A DNA stretch of 55,499 nt from Magnetospirillum moscoviense (GCF_001650635.1 NZ_LWQU01000112.1:1-55499); one strand, 5' to 3'; shown: positions 8,488 to 17,513, counted from the stretch's first letter. Notes: generated by a model not told the origin, from the sequence alone. Numbers and translations are program-made.

Positions 8488-9795
8488 CTATTCGACCACA
8501 TGCCCCCACAGGTCGAAATCTTCCGCATGGTCGATTTCGACGCGGACGATGTCGCCGGGTTCCAGGTCGGTCTCGCCGTTCAGGAAGACGTTGCCGTCGA
8601 CCTCGGGGCTGTCGGCCTTCGAGCGGGCGAAGGCGCCTTCGTCATCGACCTCGTCGATGATCACCTCGATGACCTTGCCGATCTTGGCCTGCGACATTTC
8701 GTCGGAAACCTGGCGGGCCACTTCCATCAGGCGGTTGTAGCGCTCTTCCTTGACCTCTTCCTCGACATGGTCGGCAAGCGCGTTGGACGGCGCGCCATTG
8801 ACGTTTTCGTACTTGAAGCAGCCGACGCGGTCGATGCGGGCTTCCTCCAGCCAGGCCAGAAGCTGCTCGAAATCCTCGTCGGTCTCGCCGGGGAAGCCGA
8901 CGATGAAGGTCGAGCGGATGGCCAGATCGGGGCAGGTCTGACGCCAGCCGCGAATGCGTTCCAGCAATTTCTCGTGGTCGGCCGGGCGGCGCATGGCGCG
9001 CAGCACCTTGGGCGAGGCGTGCTGGAACGGGATGTCGAGATAGGGAAGGATCTTGCCCTCGGCCATCAAGGGGATGACCTCATCGACATGGGGATAGGGA
9101 TAGACGTAATGCAGGCGCACCCACATCCCCAATTCACCCAGCGCGCCGGCCAGCTCGGTCATGCGGGCCTTGACCGGACGGCCGCGCCACAGCGCCTCGG
9201 CGTGGCGGATGTCCTGGCCATAGGCGCCGGTATCCTGGCTGATCACCAAAAGCTCGCGCACGCCGGCCAGGGCCAGACGCTCGGCTTCCTGCAGCACATC
9301 GTCGATCGGGCGGCTGACCAGATCGCCGCGGATGCCGGGGATGATGCAGAAGCTGCAGCGATGGTTGCAGCCCTCGGAAATCTTCAAATAGGCGTAATGG
9401 TGCGGCGTCAGGTGCAGCCCTTCCGGCGGCACCAGGCTCATCAGCGGGTCGGCCACCGGCGGCGCCACCGCGTGGACGGCGTTGACCACCTGTTGGTACT
9501 GATGCGGGCCGGTCACCGCCAGCACGCTGGGATGGGTGGCGCGGATGGTCGCCTCGTCCACGCCCATGCAACCGGTGACGATGACCTTGCCGTTCTCGGC
9601 CAGGGCCTCGCCGATGGCTTCCAGCGATTCGGCCCTGGCCGAGTCCAGGAAGCCGCAGGTATTGACGATGACCGCGTCGGCGCCGTCATAGGTGCCCGAG
9701 ATGTCGTAGCCCTCGGCCCGCAGCCGGGTCAGGATGCGTTCCGAATCCACCAACGCCTTGGCGCAGCCCAGGCTGACGATACCGATCTTGGGAAT
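8488..9795 (-). CDS. rimO: Ribosomal protein S12 methylthiotransferase RimO
   Basis: Radical-SAM enzyme that adds a methylthio group to an Asp of ribosomal protein S12. The N-terminal UPF0004 domain starts [20 protein letters not shown], with cluster cysteines also in NTCGF and TGCMG. The radical-SAM motif is [11 protein letters not shown], and a C-terminal TRAM domain follows. From the codon at 9795 the protein is 435 residues, the usual length. No ATG or GTG lies near the conserved start. An ATT codon at 9795-9793 sits seven bases after a good AAGGAG (9803-9808), which is the best-placed start; an in-frame TTG at 9825 (445 residues) has a weaker site. The frame stays open far upstream, but that part overlaps the divergent gene and is not conserved protein. 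Confidence 0.95.
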   Translation of the reverse strand: MPKIGIVSLGCAKALVDSERILTRLRAEGYDISGTYDGADAVIVNTCGFLDSARAESLEAIGEALAENGKVIVTGCMGVDEATIRATHPSVLAVTGPHQYQQVVNAVHAVAPPVADPLMSLVPPEGLHLTPHHYAYLKISEGCNHRCSFCIIPGIRGDLVSRPIDDVLQEAERLALAGVRELLVISQDTGAYGQDIRHAEALWRGRPVKARMTELAGALGELGMWVRLHYVYPYPHVDEVIPLMAEGKILPYLDIPFQHASPKVLRAMRRPADHEKLLERIRGWRQTCPDLAIRSTFIVGFPGETDEDFEQLLAWLEEARIDRVGCFKYENVNGAPSNALADHVEEEVKEERYNRLMEVARQVSDEMSQAKIGKVIEVIIDEVDDEGAFARSKADSPEVDGNVFLNGETDLEPGDIVRVEIDHAEDFDLWGHVVE

Positions 9796-9854
9796 GGCCG
9801 TTCTCCTTCGCGAATCGGGCTTCAAGTAGCGCTTCTGGCCGGTCAAAGCAAGGT

Positions 9855-9876
9855 TTGCGCATGGGGGCATGCGCAA
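9855..9876. promoter_or_regulatory. Perfect inverted repeat in the rimO/YeeE divergent promoter region
   Basis: TTGCGCATG (9855-9863) and CATGCGCAA (9868-9876) form a perfect 9-bp dyad around gggg. A candidate -35 TTGACG (9884-9889) lies just downstream, towards the YeeE gene. The site could be an operator for a dimeric regulator acting on either divergent gene. No T-run follows, so a terminator is less likely. Confidence 0.4.
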
Positions 9877-9913
9877 TCGAGGCTTGACGATTCGCAATTC
9901 TTGGTAAATTAGT

Positions 9914-10384
9914 ATGTTGGAATGTTGCTTCGCAATATTGGGGGTTGCGGTGATTTCGGATTTCAATGCGGTGACGGCGCTGGTGGGCGGTTTGCTGATC
10001 GGGGCCGGTGCGGTGGTGCTGATGTTGACCAACGGCCGGATTCTGGGGGTTTCCGGGATCGTCGGCGGCGTGGTCGGCGAGCCCGGCTCGGAACAGACCC
10101 GTTGGCGGCTGGCCTTCATCGCCGGCATGGTGACGCCGGGCGCGGTGCTGGGCCTGATGGGCAAGCTGTCGCTGGCCGGGGCCGGGGTGGCGTTGCCGGT
10201 GCTGCTGGTGGCCGGCTTCCTGGTCGGCTTTGGCAGCCGCATGGGCAATGGCTGTACCTCGGGCCACGGCATCTGCGGGCTGTCGCGCCTGTCGAAGCGC
10301 TCGATGGCCGCGGTCGCCACCTTCATGGCGGTGTGCGCCATCACCGTCTTCGTCACCCGTCATCTGCTGTCTTTGGGGGTCTGA
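9914..10384 (+). CDS. YeeE/YedE-family sulfur transporter, N-terminal half subunit
   Basis: 156 residues from ATG 9914; a GTG at 9950, behind a G-rich site, would give 144 residues and fits the family start better. It has four to five hydrophobic helices and the family signature [17 protein letters not shown], whose Cys residues are implicated in thiosulfate or sulfane-sulfur handling in the TsuA/PmpA family. Full-length members carry two such halves in one chain. Here the second half is a separate gene two bases downstream, as in PmpA/PmpB-like pairs. The probable role is uptake of reduced sulfur across the inner membrane. Confidence 0.85.
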   Translation: MLECCFAILGVAVISDFNAVTALVGGLLIGAGAVVLMLTNGRILGVSGIVGGVVGEPGSEQTRWRLAFIAGMVTPGAVLGLMGKLSLAGAGVALPVLLVAGFLVGFGSRMGNGCTSGHGICGLSRLSKRSMAAVATFMAVCAITVFVTRHLLSLGV

Positions 10385-10386
10385 TC

Positions 10387-10821
10387 ATGCGGCAAGGCCT
10401 GTCTTCTTATATCGCCGGCCTGTTGTTCGGTGTCGGCCTGATCGTCTCGGGCATGGCCGATCCGGCCAACGTCATCGGCTTCTTCGATGTCTTCGGCACC
10501 TGGAACCCGACCTTGGCGCTGGTGATGGCCGGCGGGCTGGCGGTGACCTTCCTGGGCTATCGTTATTGCCTGAAGCGGTCCGGCCCCTTGTGCGCAGCCA
10601 CCTATCAATTGCCCGGCGGCACCCGGATCGATTCCCGCCTGATCACCGGTTCGGCCATCTTCGGGCTGGGCTGGGGGCTGGCCGGCTATTGCCCGGGTCC
10701 GGCCTTCGTGGCGGCGGCGGGCGGCATGGTCGAAGCGGCGGCCTTCGCGTCGGCCATGCTGGGCGGCATGCTGGCCTGGCGCATGGTCGAACTGGCCCGC
10801 GACCAGCGGGTCGGGGCGTAG
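10387..10821 (+). CDS. YeeE/YedE-family sulfur transporter, C-terminal half subunit
   Basis: 144 residues beginning at ATG 10387, two bases after the stop of the partner subunit. It has four predicted membrane helices and the family features SGMADPANVIGFFDVFGTWN near the N terminus and GLGWGLAGYCPGPA, with its conserved Cys, near residue 100. Together with the upstream gene it should make one transporter of the YeeE/YedE fold. Substrate specificity (thiosulfate or another sulfur species) is inferred from the family only. Confidence 0.85.
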   Translation: MRQGLSSYIAGLLFGVGLIVSGMADPANVIGFFDVFGTWNPTLALVMAGGLAVTFLGYRYCLKRSGPLCAATYQLPGGTRIDSRLITGSAIFGLGWGLAGYCPGPAFVAAAGGMVEAAAFASAMLGGMLAWRMVELARDQRVGA

Positions 10822-10822
10822 A

Positions 10823-10849
10823 GCGTGATGCGCGATATGCGCATCACGC
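10823..10849. repeat. 11-bp perfect palindromic element between convergent genes
   Basis: GCGTGATGCGC (10823-10833) and GCGCATCACGC (10839-10849) flank gatat. The element sits two bases after the YeeE stop and before the convergent mobA. It has no T-run. It could be a dispersed intergenic palindrome of the kind common in alphaproteobacteria, or a bidirectional RNA stem-loop end. Confidence 0.5.
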
Positions 10850-10929
10850 CTGCCGCCATTGCGGCGGCGGCCAAGGCTGCCTGAGGCAGCCGCCCGGCGA
10901 GGGCCTGATAGGGATGCAGGTTTCCTGCG

Positions 10930-11514
10930 TCACGATTCAAGCATTTCCGTCAGCCGGGCGACATCGTCGGCGGTGTTGACGTTGAAGAAGGGGTCGATCG
11001 GCCGATCGGGCCAATCGACCTGAACCGCGTTCCAGGCGGTGGTCAGGCCATTCAGGCGGCGTTCGCCGTCTTCGGCCACCGCGCGGCGTAACCGGGCCGC
11101 CAAGGACACATCCCACCAGCCGCAAGTCGGGTGGCGCCGCCCGCCCGAGGCGGCGACCGCCAGGACCGGGCTTGCCGTCGCCAGCCGGTCCACCAGATCG
11201 GCCGGGATCAGCGGATTGTCGCCGGCCACGGTGACCAGATGGGTGAAGCCTTGCGCGTGCGCCCAATCCAGCCCGGCCAGGATGCCGGCCAGCGGCCCGG
11301 CGAAACCTTCGATGTCGTCGGCGACCACCGGCAGGCCGAATGCGGCGAAGCGGGCCGGGTCGCCGTTGGCGTTGAGGACCAGGCGGTCCACCTGCGGGCC
11401 CAGGCCGGCGATGACGTGCGCCAGCAGGGTTCGGCCGCCGATCTCGATCAGCGGCTTGTCGGTGCCGCCCAGGCGGCGGCCCAAACCTCCGGCCAGGATC
11501 AGTCCGGCGATCAT
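10930..11514 (-). CDS. mobA: Molybdenum cofactor guanylyltransferase MobA
   Basis: 194 residues. The enzyme joins GMP to molybdopterin to make the MGD cofactor of DMSO-reductase-family enzymes such as formate dehydrogenase and nitrate reductase. The nucleotidyltransferase signature LILAGGLGRRLGGTDKPL is at the N terminus, followed by the family elements VADD and VAGDNPLIP (metal-binding Asp). It is transcribed divergently from the multi-cluster ferredoxin gene, a common pairing near formate dehydrogenase maturation genes. No molybdoenzyme itself is in the window. Confidence 0.93.
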   Translation of the reverse strand: MIAGLILAGGLGRRLGGTDKPLIEIGGRTLLAHVIAGLGPQVDRLVLNANGDPARFAAFGLPVVADDIEGFAGPLAGILAGLDWAHAQGFTHLVTVAGDNPLIPADLVDRLATASPVLAVAASGGRRHPTCGWWDVSLAARLRRAVAEDGERRLNGLTTAWNAVQVDWPDRPIDPFFNVNTADDVARLTEMLES

Positions 11515-11585
11515 GAAGTCCTTTCAGGCAATGCGGTCCGGACGCTACAGTGCAAGACCTGGGTGTGTCTGTGAAGAGGGCTGTC

Positions 11586-13448
11586 ATGAAGGTCGGCGGG
11601 CGGAACGTGTTGCTGTGCTCGTGCGAGGCGACCATGCCGGTGGATGCCGCCGCCGTCGCCGCCGCCCTGGGGGGCGAGCCCGGCCCGGTCCATCGCCAAC
11701 TGTGCCGGTCGGAATTGTCGGTCTTTCGTCAGGCTGTCGCCTGCGGGCCGGTGGTGGTGGCCTGCGGTCAGGAAGCGCCGTTATTTCGGGAACTGGCCCA
11801 GGATGTCGAGATGGAGGCGCCGCTGTGCGTCGATATCCGCGACCGCGCCGGCTGGTCGATCCAGGCTGACCAGGCCGCCGCCAAGATGGCTGCCCTGCTG
11901 GCCGATTCCATGGGGCCGAAGCCCGAGGGCGACAGCGTGTTGTTGAATTCGGCCGGGCGCATCCTGGTTCTGGGGGGCTGCGACCAGGCGCTTGAAGTGG
12001 CCCAGCGTCTGGCGGCCGACCGCGCCGTCCAATTGCTGCTGGCGCCGCTGGCGGCGCAATTGACCCCGCCCGACGAACGGGCCTTCACCCTGTGGCGGGG
12101 CAGGGCGGTGGCGGCGGCCGGCGGCCTGGGCAACTGGACCCTGACCGTCGAGGATCTGGCGGCGGCCAAGCCGTCGTCGCGGCGCCATCTGGAATTCGAG
12201 CCGGCCCGTTCCGGCGGCTCGCTGCTGCAGGCCGACGTGGTGGTGGACTTAAGCGGCGACAATTCGCTGGTCCGTGCCCGCGACGGCTGGATCATTGCCG
12301 ATTCGCGTTCGGCCCTGGCGGTCGAGCGGGCCATCCACGCCGCCCACGATCTGCTGGGCGAGTTCGAAAAGCCGCGTTACGTCACCGTCGATGCCGCCCT
12401 GTGCGCCCATGCCCGCAACGGCCAGGTCGGCTGCACCCGCTGCCTGGACGTCTGTCCCTGCGGCGCGCTGGTGGCCAAGGGCGATACGGTGGTTGTCGAT
12501 GCCCATGCGTGCTCGGGCCATGGCGGCTGCGCCAGCGTCTGTCCGACCGGGGCGATCCGTTTCCATCGCGATCCGCTGGATCGGGTGCGCACCCTGTTGT
12601 CGGTCTTTCAGGCCGGCGGCGGCACCGATCCGGTGCTGCTGATCCATGGCCCGTCCATGGCGCCGCTGTCGGCCCTGGCCCGCCATGGCGACGGCTTGCC
12701 TGCGCGGGTGCTGCCGCTGTCGGTGACGGCCGTCGGTTCGGTCGGCCCCGATCTGATGCTGGCCGCCCTGGCCCTGGGCGCGGCCGAGGTGACGGTGCTG
12801 GCCGAACCTGGCGACCATGGGCCGTTGGTCGGCACGGCCGAGTTCGTCAACCGCGCGCTGACGGGGCTGGGTGGCCCGGCCCGCATCCGTGTCATCCAGG
12901 GTGCCGATCCCGATCTGTTGGTCTGGCCCGATCATCTTTCGGCACCGTGTCCGCCCGCCGACATCCAGCCCGGGGCCAAGCGGTCGGTGATGCGCCAGGC
13001 GCTGGATCATCTGCGTGCGGCGTCGTCAACCATGGTTGACGCGGTGGCGTTGGGGGCGGGCGATCCGTTCGGCACCATCGCGGTGGATATCGGGCGCTGC
13101 ACGCTGTGCATGGCCTGCGCGGTGGTGTGTCCGTCGAAGGCGATCATCGGCAATCTGCGCGATCTGACCTTGCAGATCCGCGAAAGTGCCTGCACCCAGT
13201 GCGGCCTGTGCCGCGTCGCCTGTCCGGAAAAGGCGGTCGGCCTGGTGGCCCGGCTGGATTGGAGCGCGCCCGACCTGGCCTTGTTGAAGCAGGACGAGCC
13301 GGCCCTTTGCCTGTCTTGCGGCCGGCCCTTCGCGCCCAAATCCTCGATCGAGCGGATGGTCGAGCGCCTGACCGGCCATTCGATGTTCGATCAGCCGGGC
13401 AAGCTGGACCTGATCCGCACCTGCGAGGATTGTCGCGGGAAACGGTGA
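11586..13448 (+). CDS. Multi-cluster 4Fe-4S ferredoxin-type protein
   Basis: 620 residues from ATG 11586, which follows a GAGGG site; an upstream GTG at 11550 is less well placed. The N-terminal segment NVLLCSCE plus a second Cys-rich stretch is typical of ferredoxin-like proteins found beside mobA, TorD-like and formate dehydrogenase genes. Four 4Fe-4S motifs are visible: GCTRCLDVCPCGA, GCASVCPTGA, CTLCMACAVVCPSKA and CTQCGLCRVACPEKA. Near the C terminus, CLSCGRPF and CEDC could bind zinc or another cluster. It is probably an electron-transfer or assembly factor for an anaerobic redox enzyme. The specific partner is unknown. Confidence 0.8.
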   Translation: MKVGGRNVLLCSCEATMPVDAAAVAAALGGEPGPVHRQLCRSELSVFRQAVACGPVVVACGQEAPLFRELAQDVEMEAPLCVDIRDRAGWSIQADQAAAKMAALLADSMGPKPEGDSVLLNSAGRILVLGGCDQALEVAQRLAADRAVQLLLAPLAAQLTPPDERAFTLWRGRAVAAAGGLGNWTLTVEDLAAAKPSSRRHLEFEPARSGGSLLQADVVVDLSGDNSLVRARDGWIIADSRSALAVERAIHAAHDLLGEFEKPRYVTVDAALCAHARNGQVGCTRCLDVCPCGALVAKGDTVVVDAHACSGHGGCASVCPTGAIRFHRDPLDRVRTLLSVFQAGGGTDPVLLIHGPSMAPLSALARHGDGLPARVLPLSVTAVGSVGPDLMLAALALGAAEVTVLAEPGDHGPLVGTAEFVNRALTGLGGPARIRVIQGADPDLLVWPDHLSAPCPPADIQPGAKRSVMRQALDHLRAASSTMVDAVALGAGDPFGTIAVDIGRCTLCMACAVVCPSKAIIGNLRDLTLQIRESACTQCGLCRVACPEKAVGLVARLDWSAPDLALLKQDEPALCLSCGRPFAPKSSIERMVERLTGHSMFDQPGKLDLIRTCEDCRGKR

Positions 13449-13473
13449 TTCCGGCCGGTTATCGGCCGGAATC
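13447..13473. terminator. Bidirectional hairpin between convergent genes
   Basis: GATTCCGGCCG (13447-13457) and CGGCCGGAATC (13463-13473) pair perfectly over 11 bp with a 5-nt loop. It lies at the end of the ferredoxin gene and just before the end of the convergent hybE-like gene. Only a short T tract follows. Confidence 0.55.
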
Positions 13474-13497
13474 TTGCGCCCGGCGAGGGCAAAACAT

Positions 13498-13953
13498 CTA
13501 TGAACACTTCCTATCGCCGTGCTCGGGTTCCTCGACCTCGGGGACCTTGAAGAACTTCTCGACGGCAGCCCAGGCGGTGGTCACCGCCACGGCGTGGACG
13601 TCGAACCGGCCCATCGGCGAATAAAGCGACGACGCCAGATAGGGGCCGACCTCCTCGACCTCGCCGATATTGAAGGTCACCTCGCCGCACGGCATGTCCA
13701 GGCGGCGCTTGGTGCCGGTGACGTCGCCCTTCATCTGCGCCTCGTTGGTCGGCAGCAGGATCAGGTTCATGAACCACGGCGTCACCAGGATGCCGGCCAC
13801 CCAATCCTCCCAGCGGCGAAAGCCCACCGGCTCGACCGCCAAAGCGTGATTGTAAAGACCGATCTCCTTCATCCGCTCGTCGCCGATGGTGGTGAAAACC
13901 CGCGCCAGCTGGCCTACGCGGGCGGCGTCATCGGGGTAAAGCGGCTCGAACAT
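13498..13953 (-). CDS. [NiFe]-hydrogenase assembly chaperone, HybE/HupJ family
   Basis: 151 residues, the usual length for HybE/HupJ. The family core is visible: [17 protein letters not shown], then [14 protein letters not shown]-like sequence (here [14 protein letters not shown]), then [16 protein letters not shown] and [10 protein letters not shown]. Family members help fold or proofread hydrogenase large or small subunits. No hydrogenase structural gene is in the window, so this copy may be solitary or serve a distant cluster. The start has GGAG eight bases upstream. It is transcribed divergently from fbp. Confidence 0.82.
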   Translation of the reverse strand: MFEPLYPDDAARVGQLARVFTTIGDERMKEIGLYNHALAVEPVGFRRWEDWVAGILVTPWFMNLILLPTNEAQMKGDVTGTKRRLDMPCGEVTFNIGEVEEVGPYLASSLYSPMGRFDVHAVAVTTAWAAVEKFFKVPEVEEPEHGDRKCS

Positions 13954-14070
13954 CCAGGTCTCCCTACGCTAACGGGTAACCAGTGTAGCGGGTTGCATCC
14001 GACGCGCAAAAGGAATACCAACGTCCAAGAACAGCACCTACATTCAAAAAAGCTGATAAATGGAGGAACC

Positions 14071-15072
14071 ATGCCCTACAAGCGGATCACCCTGACGCAT
14101 TTCCTGCTGCAGGAGCAGCGTCGCCTTGGCCGGTCCGGCGTGTTCACCGCGCTGATGACCGACATCCTGACCGCTTGCAAGATGGTCTCGCACGAGGTCA
14201 ATCGCGGCGCGCTGGTCGGCAATCACGGCGTCGCCGGCAGCGAGAACGTCCAGGGCGAAGAGCAAAAGAAGCTGGATGTCCTGGCCAACGACATCTTCCT
14301 GCACATGAACGCGCTGGGCGGCAACTATGCCGCCATGGCGTCCGAGGAACTGGAAGACGTCCACGCCGTGCACGGCACCGCCGAGGGCCGCTATCTTTTG
14401 CTGTTCGATCCGCTGGACGGCTCGTCCAACATCGACGTCAATATCTCGGTCGGCTCGATCTTCTCGATCCTGCGCCTGCCCGAGGGCGCCGACGCCAGCA
14501 AGGCCGACGCCTTCCTGCAGCCCGGCGTGCAGCAGGTCTGCGCCGGCTATGCCCTTTACGGCTCGTCGACCATGCTGGTGCTGACCACCGGCTCGGGCGT
14601 GCACGGCTTCACGCTGGACCGCGATGTCGGCATGTTCTTCCTGACCCATCCGCACATGACCATCCCGGCCGATACCAAGGAATTCGCCATCAACGCCTCG
14701 CGCGCGCGCTTCTGGGAGCCGCCGGTCAAGCGCTATGTCGATGAATGCCTGGCCGGCAAGGAAGGCCCCAGGGGCAAGGATTTCAATATGCGCTGGGTCG
14801 CCTCGATGGTGGCCGAGGTGCACCGCATCCTGGTGCGCGGCGGCGTGTTCATGTACCCCAAGGATGTCGAGAACGCCAAGAAGGGCGGCAAGCTGCGCCT
14901 GATGTACGAGGCCAACCCGATGGCCTTCATCATCGAGCAGGCCGGCGGCGCCGCCACCACCGGCACCGAGCGCATCATGGAGGTCCAGCCCACCGACCTG
15001 CACCAGCGGATCGCGGTGATCCTGGGCTCGAAGAACGAGGTCGAACTGATCGAGAGCTACCACAAGGGCTGA
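14071..15072 (+). CDS. fbp: Fructose-1,6-bisphosphatase class 1
   Basis: 333 residues. It hydrolyses fructose 1,6-bisphosphate to fructose 6-phosphate in gluconeogenesis and the Calvin cycle. Metal- and substrate-binding motifs are present: SEELED and [13 protein letters not shown], with [20 protein letters not shown] and [15 protein letters not shown] towards the C terminus. The ATG at 14071 follows a good GGAGG. The gene is followed by a strong terminator and is therefore probably monocistronic. Confidence 0.97.
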   Translation: MPYKRITLTHFLLQEQRRLGRSGVFTALMTDILTACKMVSHEVNRGALVGNHGVAGSENVQGEEQKKLDVLANDIFLHMNALGGNYAAMASEELEDVHAVHGTAEGRYLLLFDPLDGSSNIDVNISVGSIFSILRLPEGADASKADAFLQPGVQQVCAGYALYGSSTMLVLTTGSGVHGFTLDRDVGMFFLTHPHMTIPADTKEFAINASRARFWEPPVKRYVDECLAGKEGPRGKDFNMRWVASMVAEVHRILVRGGVFMYPKDVENAKKGGKLRLMYEANPMAFIIEQAGGAATTGTERIMEVQPTDLHQRIAVILGSKNEVELIESYHKG

Positions 15073-15093
15073 TGATTCCCGACCGTGACATGG

Positions 15094-15128
15094 GGGCGCG
15101 TGGGACCAAGGTTCCGCGCGCCCTTTTT
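15094..15128 (+). terminator. Rho-independent terminator of fbp
   Basis: GGGCGCG (15094-15100) pairs with CGCGCCC (15117-15123), extended inwards by TGGGA/TTCCG with wobbles, followed by TTTTT (15124-15128). The convergent transporter gene ends 45 bases further on. Confidence 0.85.
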
Positions 15129-15172
15129 CGTGAGAGTGCCTTGAGCTGCGGCGCCCCGGCGAGGGGCAATCA

Positions 15173-16180
15173 TCAAAGCCAGCGCAGGCGGCGCAGCAGC
15201 ATCCACAGGGCCGGCAGCATGGCGGCGACCACCAGGCACACTTCCCAGAAGGCCACGGGATTGTCGCTGCCGGGGATGCCGCCGACATTGGCACCCAGCA
15301 GGCCGGCCACCAGGCTGGGCGGCAACAGCAGGGCGGCCAGGGCGGTGAACCGGTTGGAACTGACCGCGATCCGTTCGGAAATCTGCGCCGACAGATCCTC
15401 GTGCAGGATGGTGGCGCGGTCGCGCAGGGCGTCCAGATCCTCGATATGGCGGATCACCTTGTCGTTGACCTCACGCAGGCGCAGCTTGGCCTCGTCCGAC
15501 AGCCAACAGGCATCGTCGTGCTGGATGCGGTAAAGGGCGTCGCGCTGCGGCCCCAGATAGCGCCTGAGCTTGATGGTCTGGCGCCGCACCGAGGCCAGGC
15601 GGGCGCGGGTTTCGGTGCCGTCGACGTTTTCCAGCGAATCCTCTTCCAATTCGCCGACCTGATCCTCGAGTCCGTCCAGCAGCAGCTCCAGATGCTCGAC
15701 GATGCGTTCGGCGATCTGGGCCAGCAGGCCGCCCGGGCTGCGCGGCCCCTTGCCGGTCAGCAGGGCCAGGCGGATGTTTCTCAGCGCGTTCAGCTGATGG
15801 TTCTTGTCGCGCAGCGAGATCAGGCGGTCGGGCTCGGCCCAGATGTGGATCGGTACCATCTCGGTCTCGCCGGTGCTGTCATCGACGTTGACGCCGCGCA
15901 ATACCACCAGCAGGGAATCATCGACATCCTCGACGCGCGGGCGGGATTCCTCGGCCAGCAGGGCCAGGGCCGCCAGCGGATCGACCCGGCTTTCGCCCTG
16001 CAGCCAGGCCGCGGCGGTGGGATCGTCGCGTTCCAGATGGATCCACAAGAAGCCGTCGGTCGGGCGCCAGGCGCGCACGCCCGCCCAGTCAAGATCGCGG
16101 CAGCCGCCCTTGCGATCCAGCTGGGCGGCAAATCTCAGTCCCGGCTGCACTCCGGTCTGGATATCGGCGGCGACAGGCAT
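15173..16180 (-). CDS. zntB: ZntB/CorA-family zinc or divalent-cation transporter
   Basis: 335 residues from ATG 16180; a GTG directly before it could also start. There is a large cytoplasmic helical domain, rich in the long helix around KLRRYLGPQRDALYR, and two C-terminal membrane helices joined by the loop motif GANVGGIPG. That loop is the ZntB form (GxN...GGIPG) of the CorA GMN motif. The protein should form a pentameric channel or transporter for Zn2+ (ZntB) in the inner membrane. The ion assignment comes from the loop motif only. Confidence 0.85.
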   Translation of the reverse strand: MPVAADIQTGVQPGLRFAAQLDRKGGCRDLDWAGVRAWRPTDGFLWIHLERDDPTAAAWLQGESRVDPLAALALLAEESRPRVEDVDDSLLVVLRGVNVDDSTGETEMVPIHIWAEPDRLISLRDKNHQLNALRNIRLALLTGKGPRSPGGLLAQIAERIVEHLELLLDGLEDQVGELEEDSLENVDGTETRARLASVRRQTIKLRRYLGPQRDALYRIQHDDACWLSDEAKLRLREVNDKVIRHIEDLDALRDRATILHEDLSAQISERIAVSSNRFTALAALLLPPSLVAGLLGANVGGIPGSDNPVAFWEVCLVVAAMLPALWMLLRRLRWL

Positions 16181-16224
16181 CACCTTCCCCCTTTAGCGCG
16201 CGCGTTCGGACCCGATCCTAGCGC

Positions 16225-16238
16225 TTGACACCCGTCAA
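16225..16238 (+). promoter_or_regulatory. FNR/NnrR-type box upstream of nnrS
   Basis: TTGAC-ACCC-GTCAA is a perfect 5-4-5 dyad matching the Crp/Fnr-superfamily consensus TTGAY-N4-RTCAA. It lies 63 bases before the nnrS start. In other alphaproteobacteria nnrS is activated by the NO-sensing NnrR through such a box, which fits this position. FNR binding is equally possible from sequence alone. Confidence 0.75.
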
Positions 16239-16301
16239 GGCCAGTCGGCAAGCCAAATCCGACACTTCAGCCCACGGATCGAACCCAGGAGGAACCTTCA
16301 T

Positions 16302-17513
16302 ATGGCCACCATACCGCTGCAGGAACCCCGTCTGCGCCGCACCGGCGGGTCGGTGTTCTTCGCCGCCGGCTTTCGTCCGTTCTTCCTGTCGGCCGGCCTG
16401 GTGCCGCTGGTGATGCTGCCTTTGTGGCTGGTGGTCTATGCCGGCGGGCTGGATCTGGGCATCGCCACCGCCCCCTCGCTGTGGCACGGCCATGAAATGC
16501 TGTACGGCTTCGCCGGTGCCGCCATCGGTGGTTTCCTGCTGACGGCGGTGCCCAACTGGACCAACAGCCACCATGTCGAGGGCCGGCCGCTGATGGTCCT
16601 GTTCGCCTTGTGGCTGGCCGGTCGGGTCGGCTTCGCCTTGGCCGGCCTGCTGCCGCCGGCGCTGGTGGCGGTCATCGATCTTGCCTATCTTCCGCTGCTG
16701 GGCCTGATGGTCGGTCGTCCGCTGGTGGCCGCCGGCAAGTGGCGCAACATCTCGTTCCTGTTCATCCTGGCCGCGCTGTGGCTGTCGGACCTGGCCATCC
16801 ATGCCGACATCGTCTTTGGCCTGGGCGACGGATTGGCCGCCCTGTGGCTGGGGATCGGCCTGGTGCTGGTGATGATCGTCGTCGTCGGCGGCCGGATCGT
16901 GCCGTCCTTCACCATGAATTGGCTGCGCATGAACGGCCAGCCGGTGGAAATCGAGCCGATCGGCTGGATCGAGAAGGGGGGCGCTGCTGTCTCGGTGCTG
17001 GTGGGCATTTTCCTGGCCGCCCTGGCCCCGACCTCGCCGGCCGCCGGCATAGCCTTGCTGGTGGCGGCTTCCATCAACGGATTTCGTCTGTCGCGCTGGC
17101 ACGGCCACAAGACCCTGACCAACCCGATCCTGTGGGTGCTGCATCTGGGCTATTTGTGGCTGGTGATCGGCCTGGCCTTGCTGGGATTGTCGAGCTTCGT
17201 GCCGGCCCTGCCGCCCAGTGCCGCCGTGCATGCCCTGACCGCCGGCGCGGTCGGGACCATGGTGCTGGGCGTGATGAGCCGGGCCGCCCTGGGTCATGCC
17301 GGCCGCATGCTGGAAGTTTCCCCGTGGACGGTGGCGGCCTATGTGCTGTTGTCGCTCGGCACCTTGGCGCGGGTGGCCGCCCCCTTGGCCGGCGGCGCCC
17401 AGATGGGGCTGACCCATGCCGGCGGCACCTTGTGGACCTTGGCCTGGGGATTGTTTGTCGTGGTCTATTTCCCCATCGTCACCCGGCCGCGCGCCGACGG
17501 CCGCCCCGGTTGA
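16302..17513 (+). CDS. nnrS: NnrS family haem-copper membrane protein
   Basis: 403 residues almost wholly hydrophobic, with about 12 membrane helices. The NnrS signatures HGHEMLYGFAGAAIGGFLLTA and VPNWT, conserved His pairs (SHHVEG, RWHGHK) and GRIVPSFTMNWLR are seen. NnrS proteins relieve nitrosative stress during denitrification. The AGGAGG site lies nine bases before the ATG, and the promoter region carries the FNR/NnrR-type dyad, so induction by NO or low oxygen is likely. Confidence 0.93.
   Translation: MATIPLQEPRLRRTGGSVFFAAGFRPFFLSAGLVPLVMLPLWLVVYAGGLDLGIATAPSLWHGHEMLYGFAGAAIGGFLLTAVPNWTNSHHVEGRPLMVLFALWLAGRVGFALAGLLPPALVAVIDLAYLPLLGLMVGRPLVAAGKWRNISFLFILAALWLSDLAIHADIVFGLGDGLAALWLGIGLVLVMIVVVGGRIVPSFTMNWLRMNGQPVEIEPIGWIEKGGAAVSVLVGIFLAALAPTSPAAGIALLVAASINGFRLSRWHGHKTLTNPILWVLHLGYLWLVIGLALLGLSSFVPALPPSAAVHALTAGAVGTMVLGVMSRAALGHAGRMLEVSPWTVAAYVLLSLGTLARVAAPLAGGAQMGLTHAGGTLWTLAWGLFVVVYFPIVTRPRADGRPG

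Noticed and set aside
9796-10356. N-terminal extension of rimO overlapping the YeeE gene on the other strand
   Set aside because: The extension is low-complexity and RimO proteins begin at the [10 protein letters not shown] region. The opposite strand encodes a well-conserved membrane protein.
12092-13039. 315-residue alternative frame inside the ferredoxin gene
   Set aside because: Arg/Gly-rich composition without motifs, whereas the main frame has four 4Fe-4S motifs.
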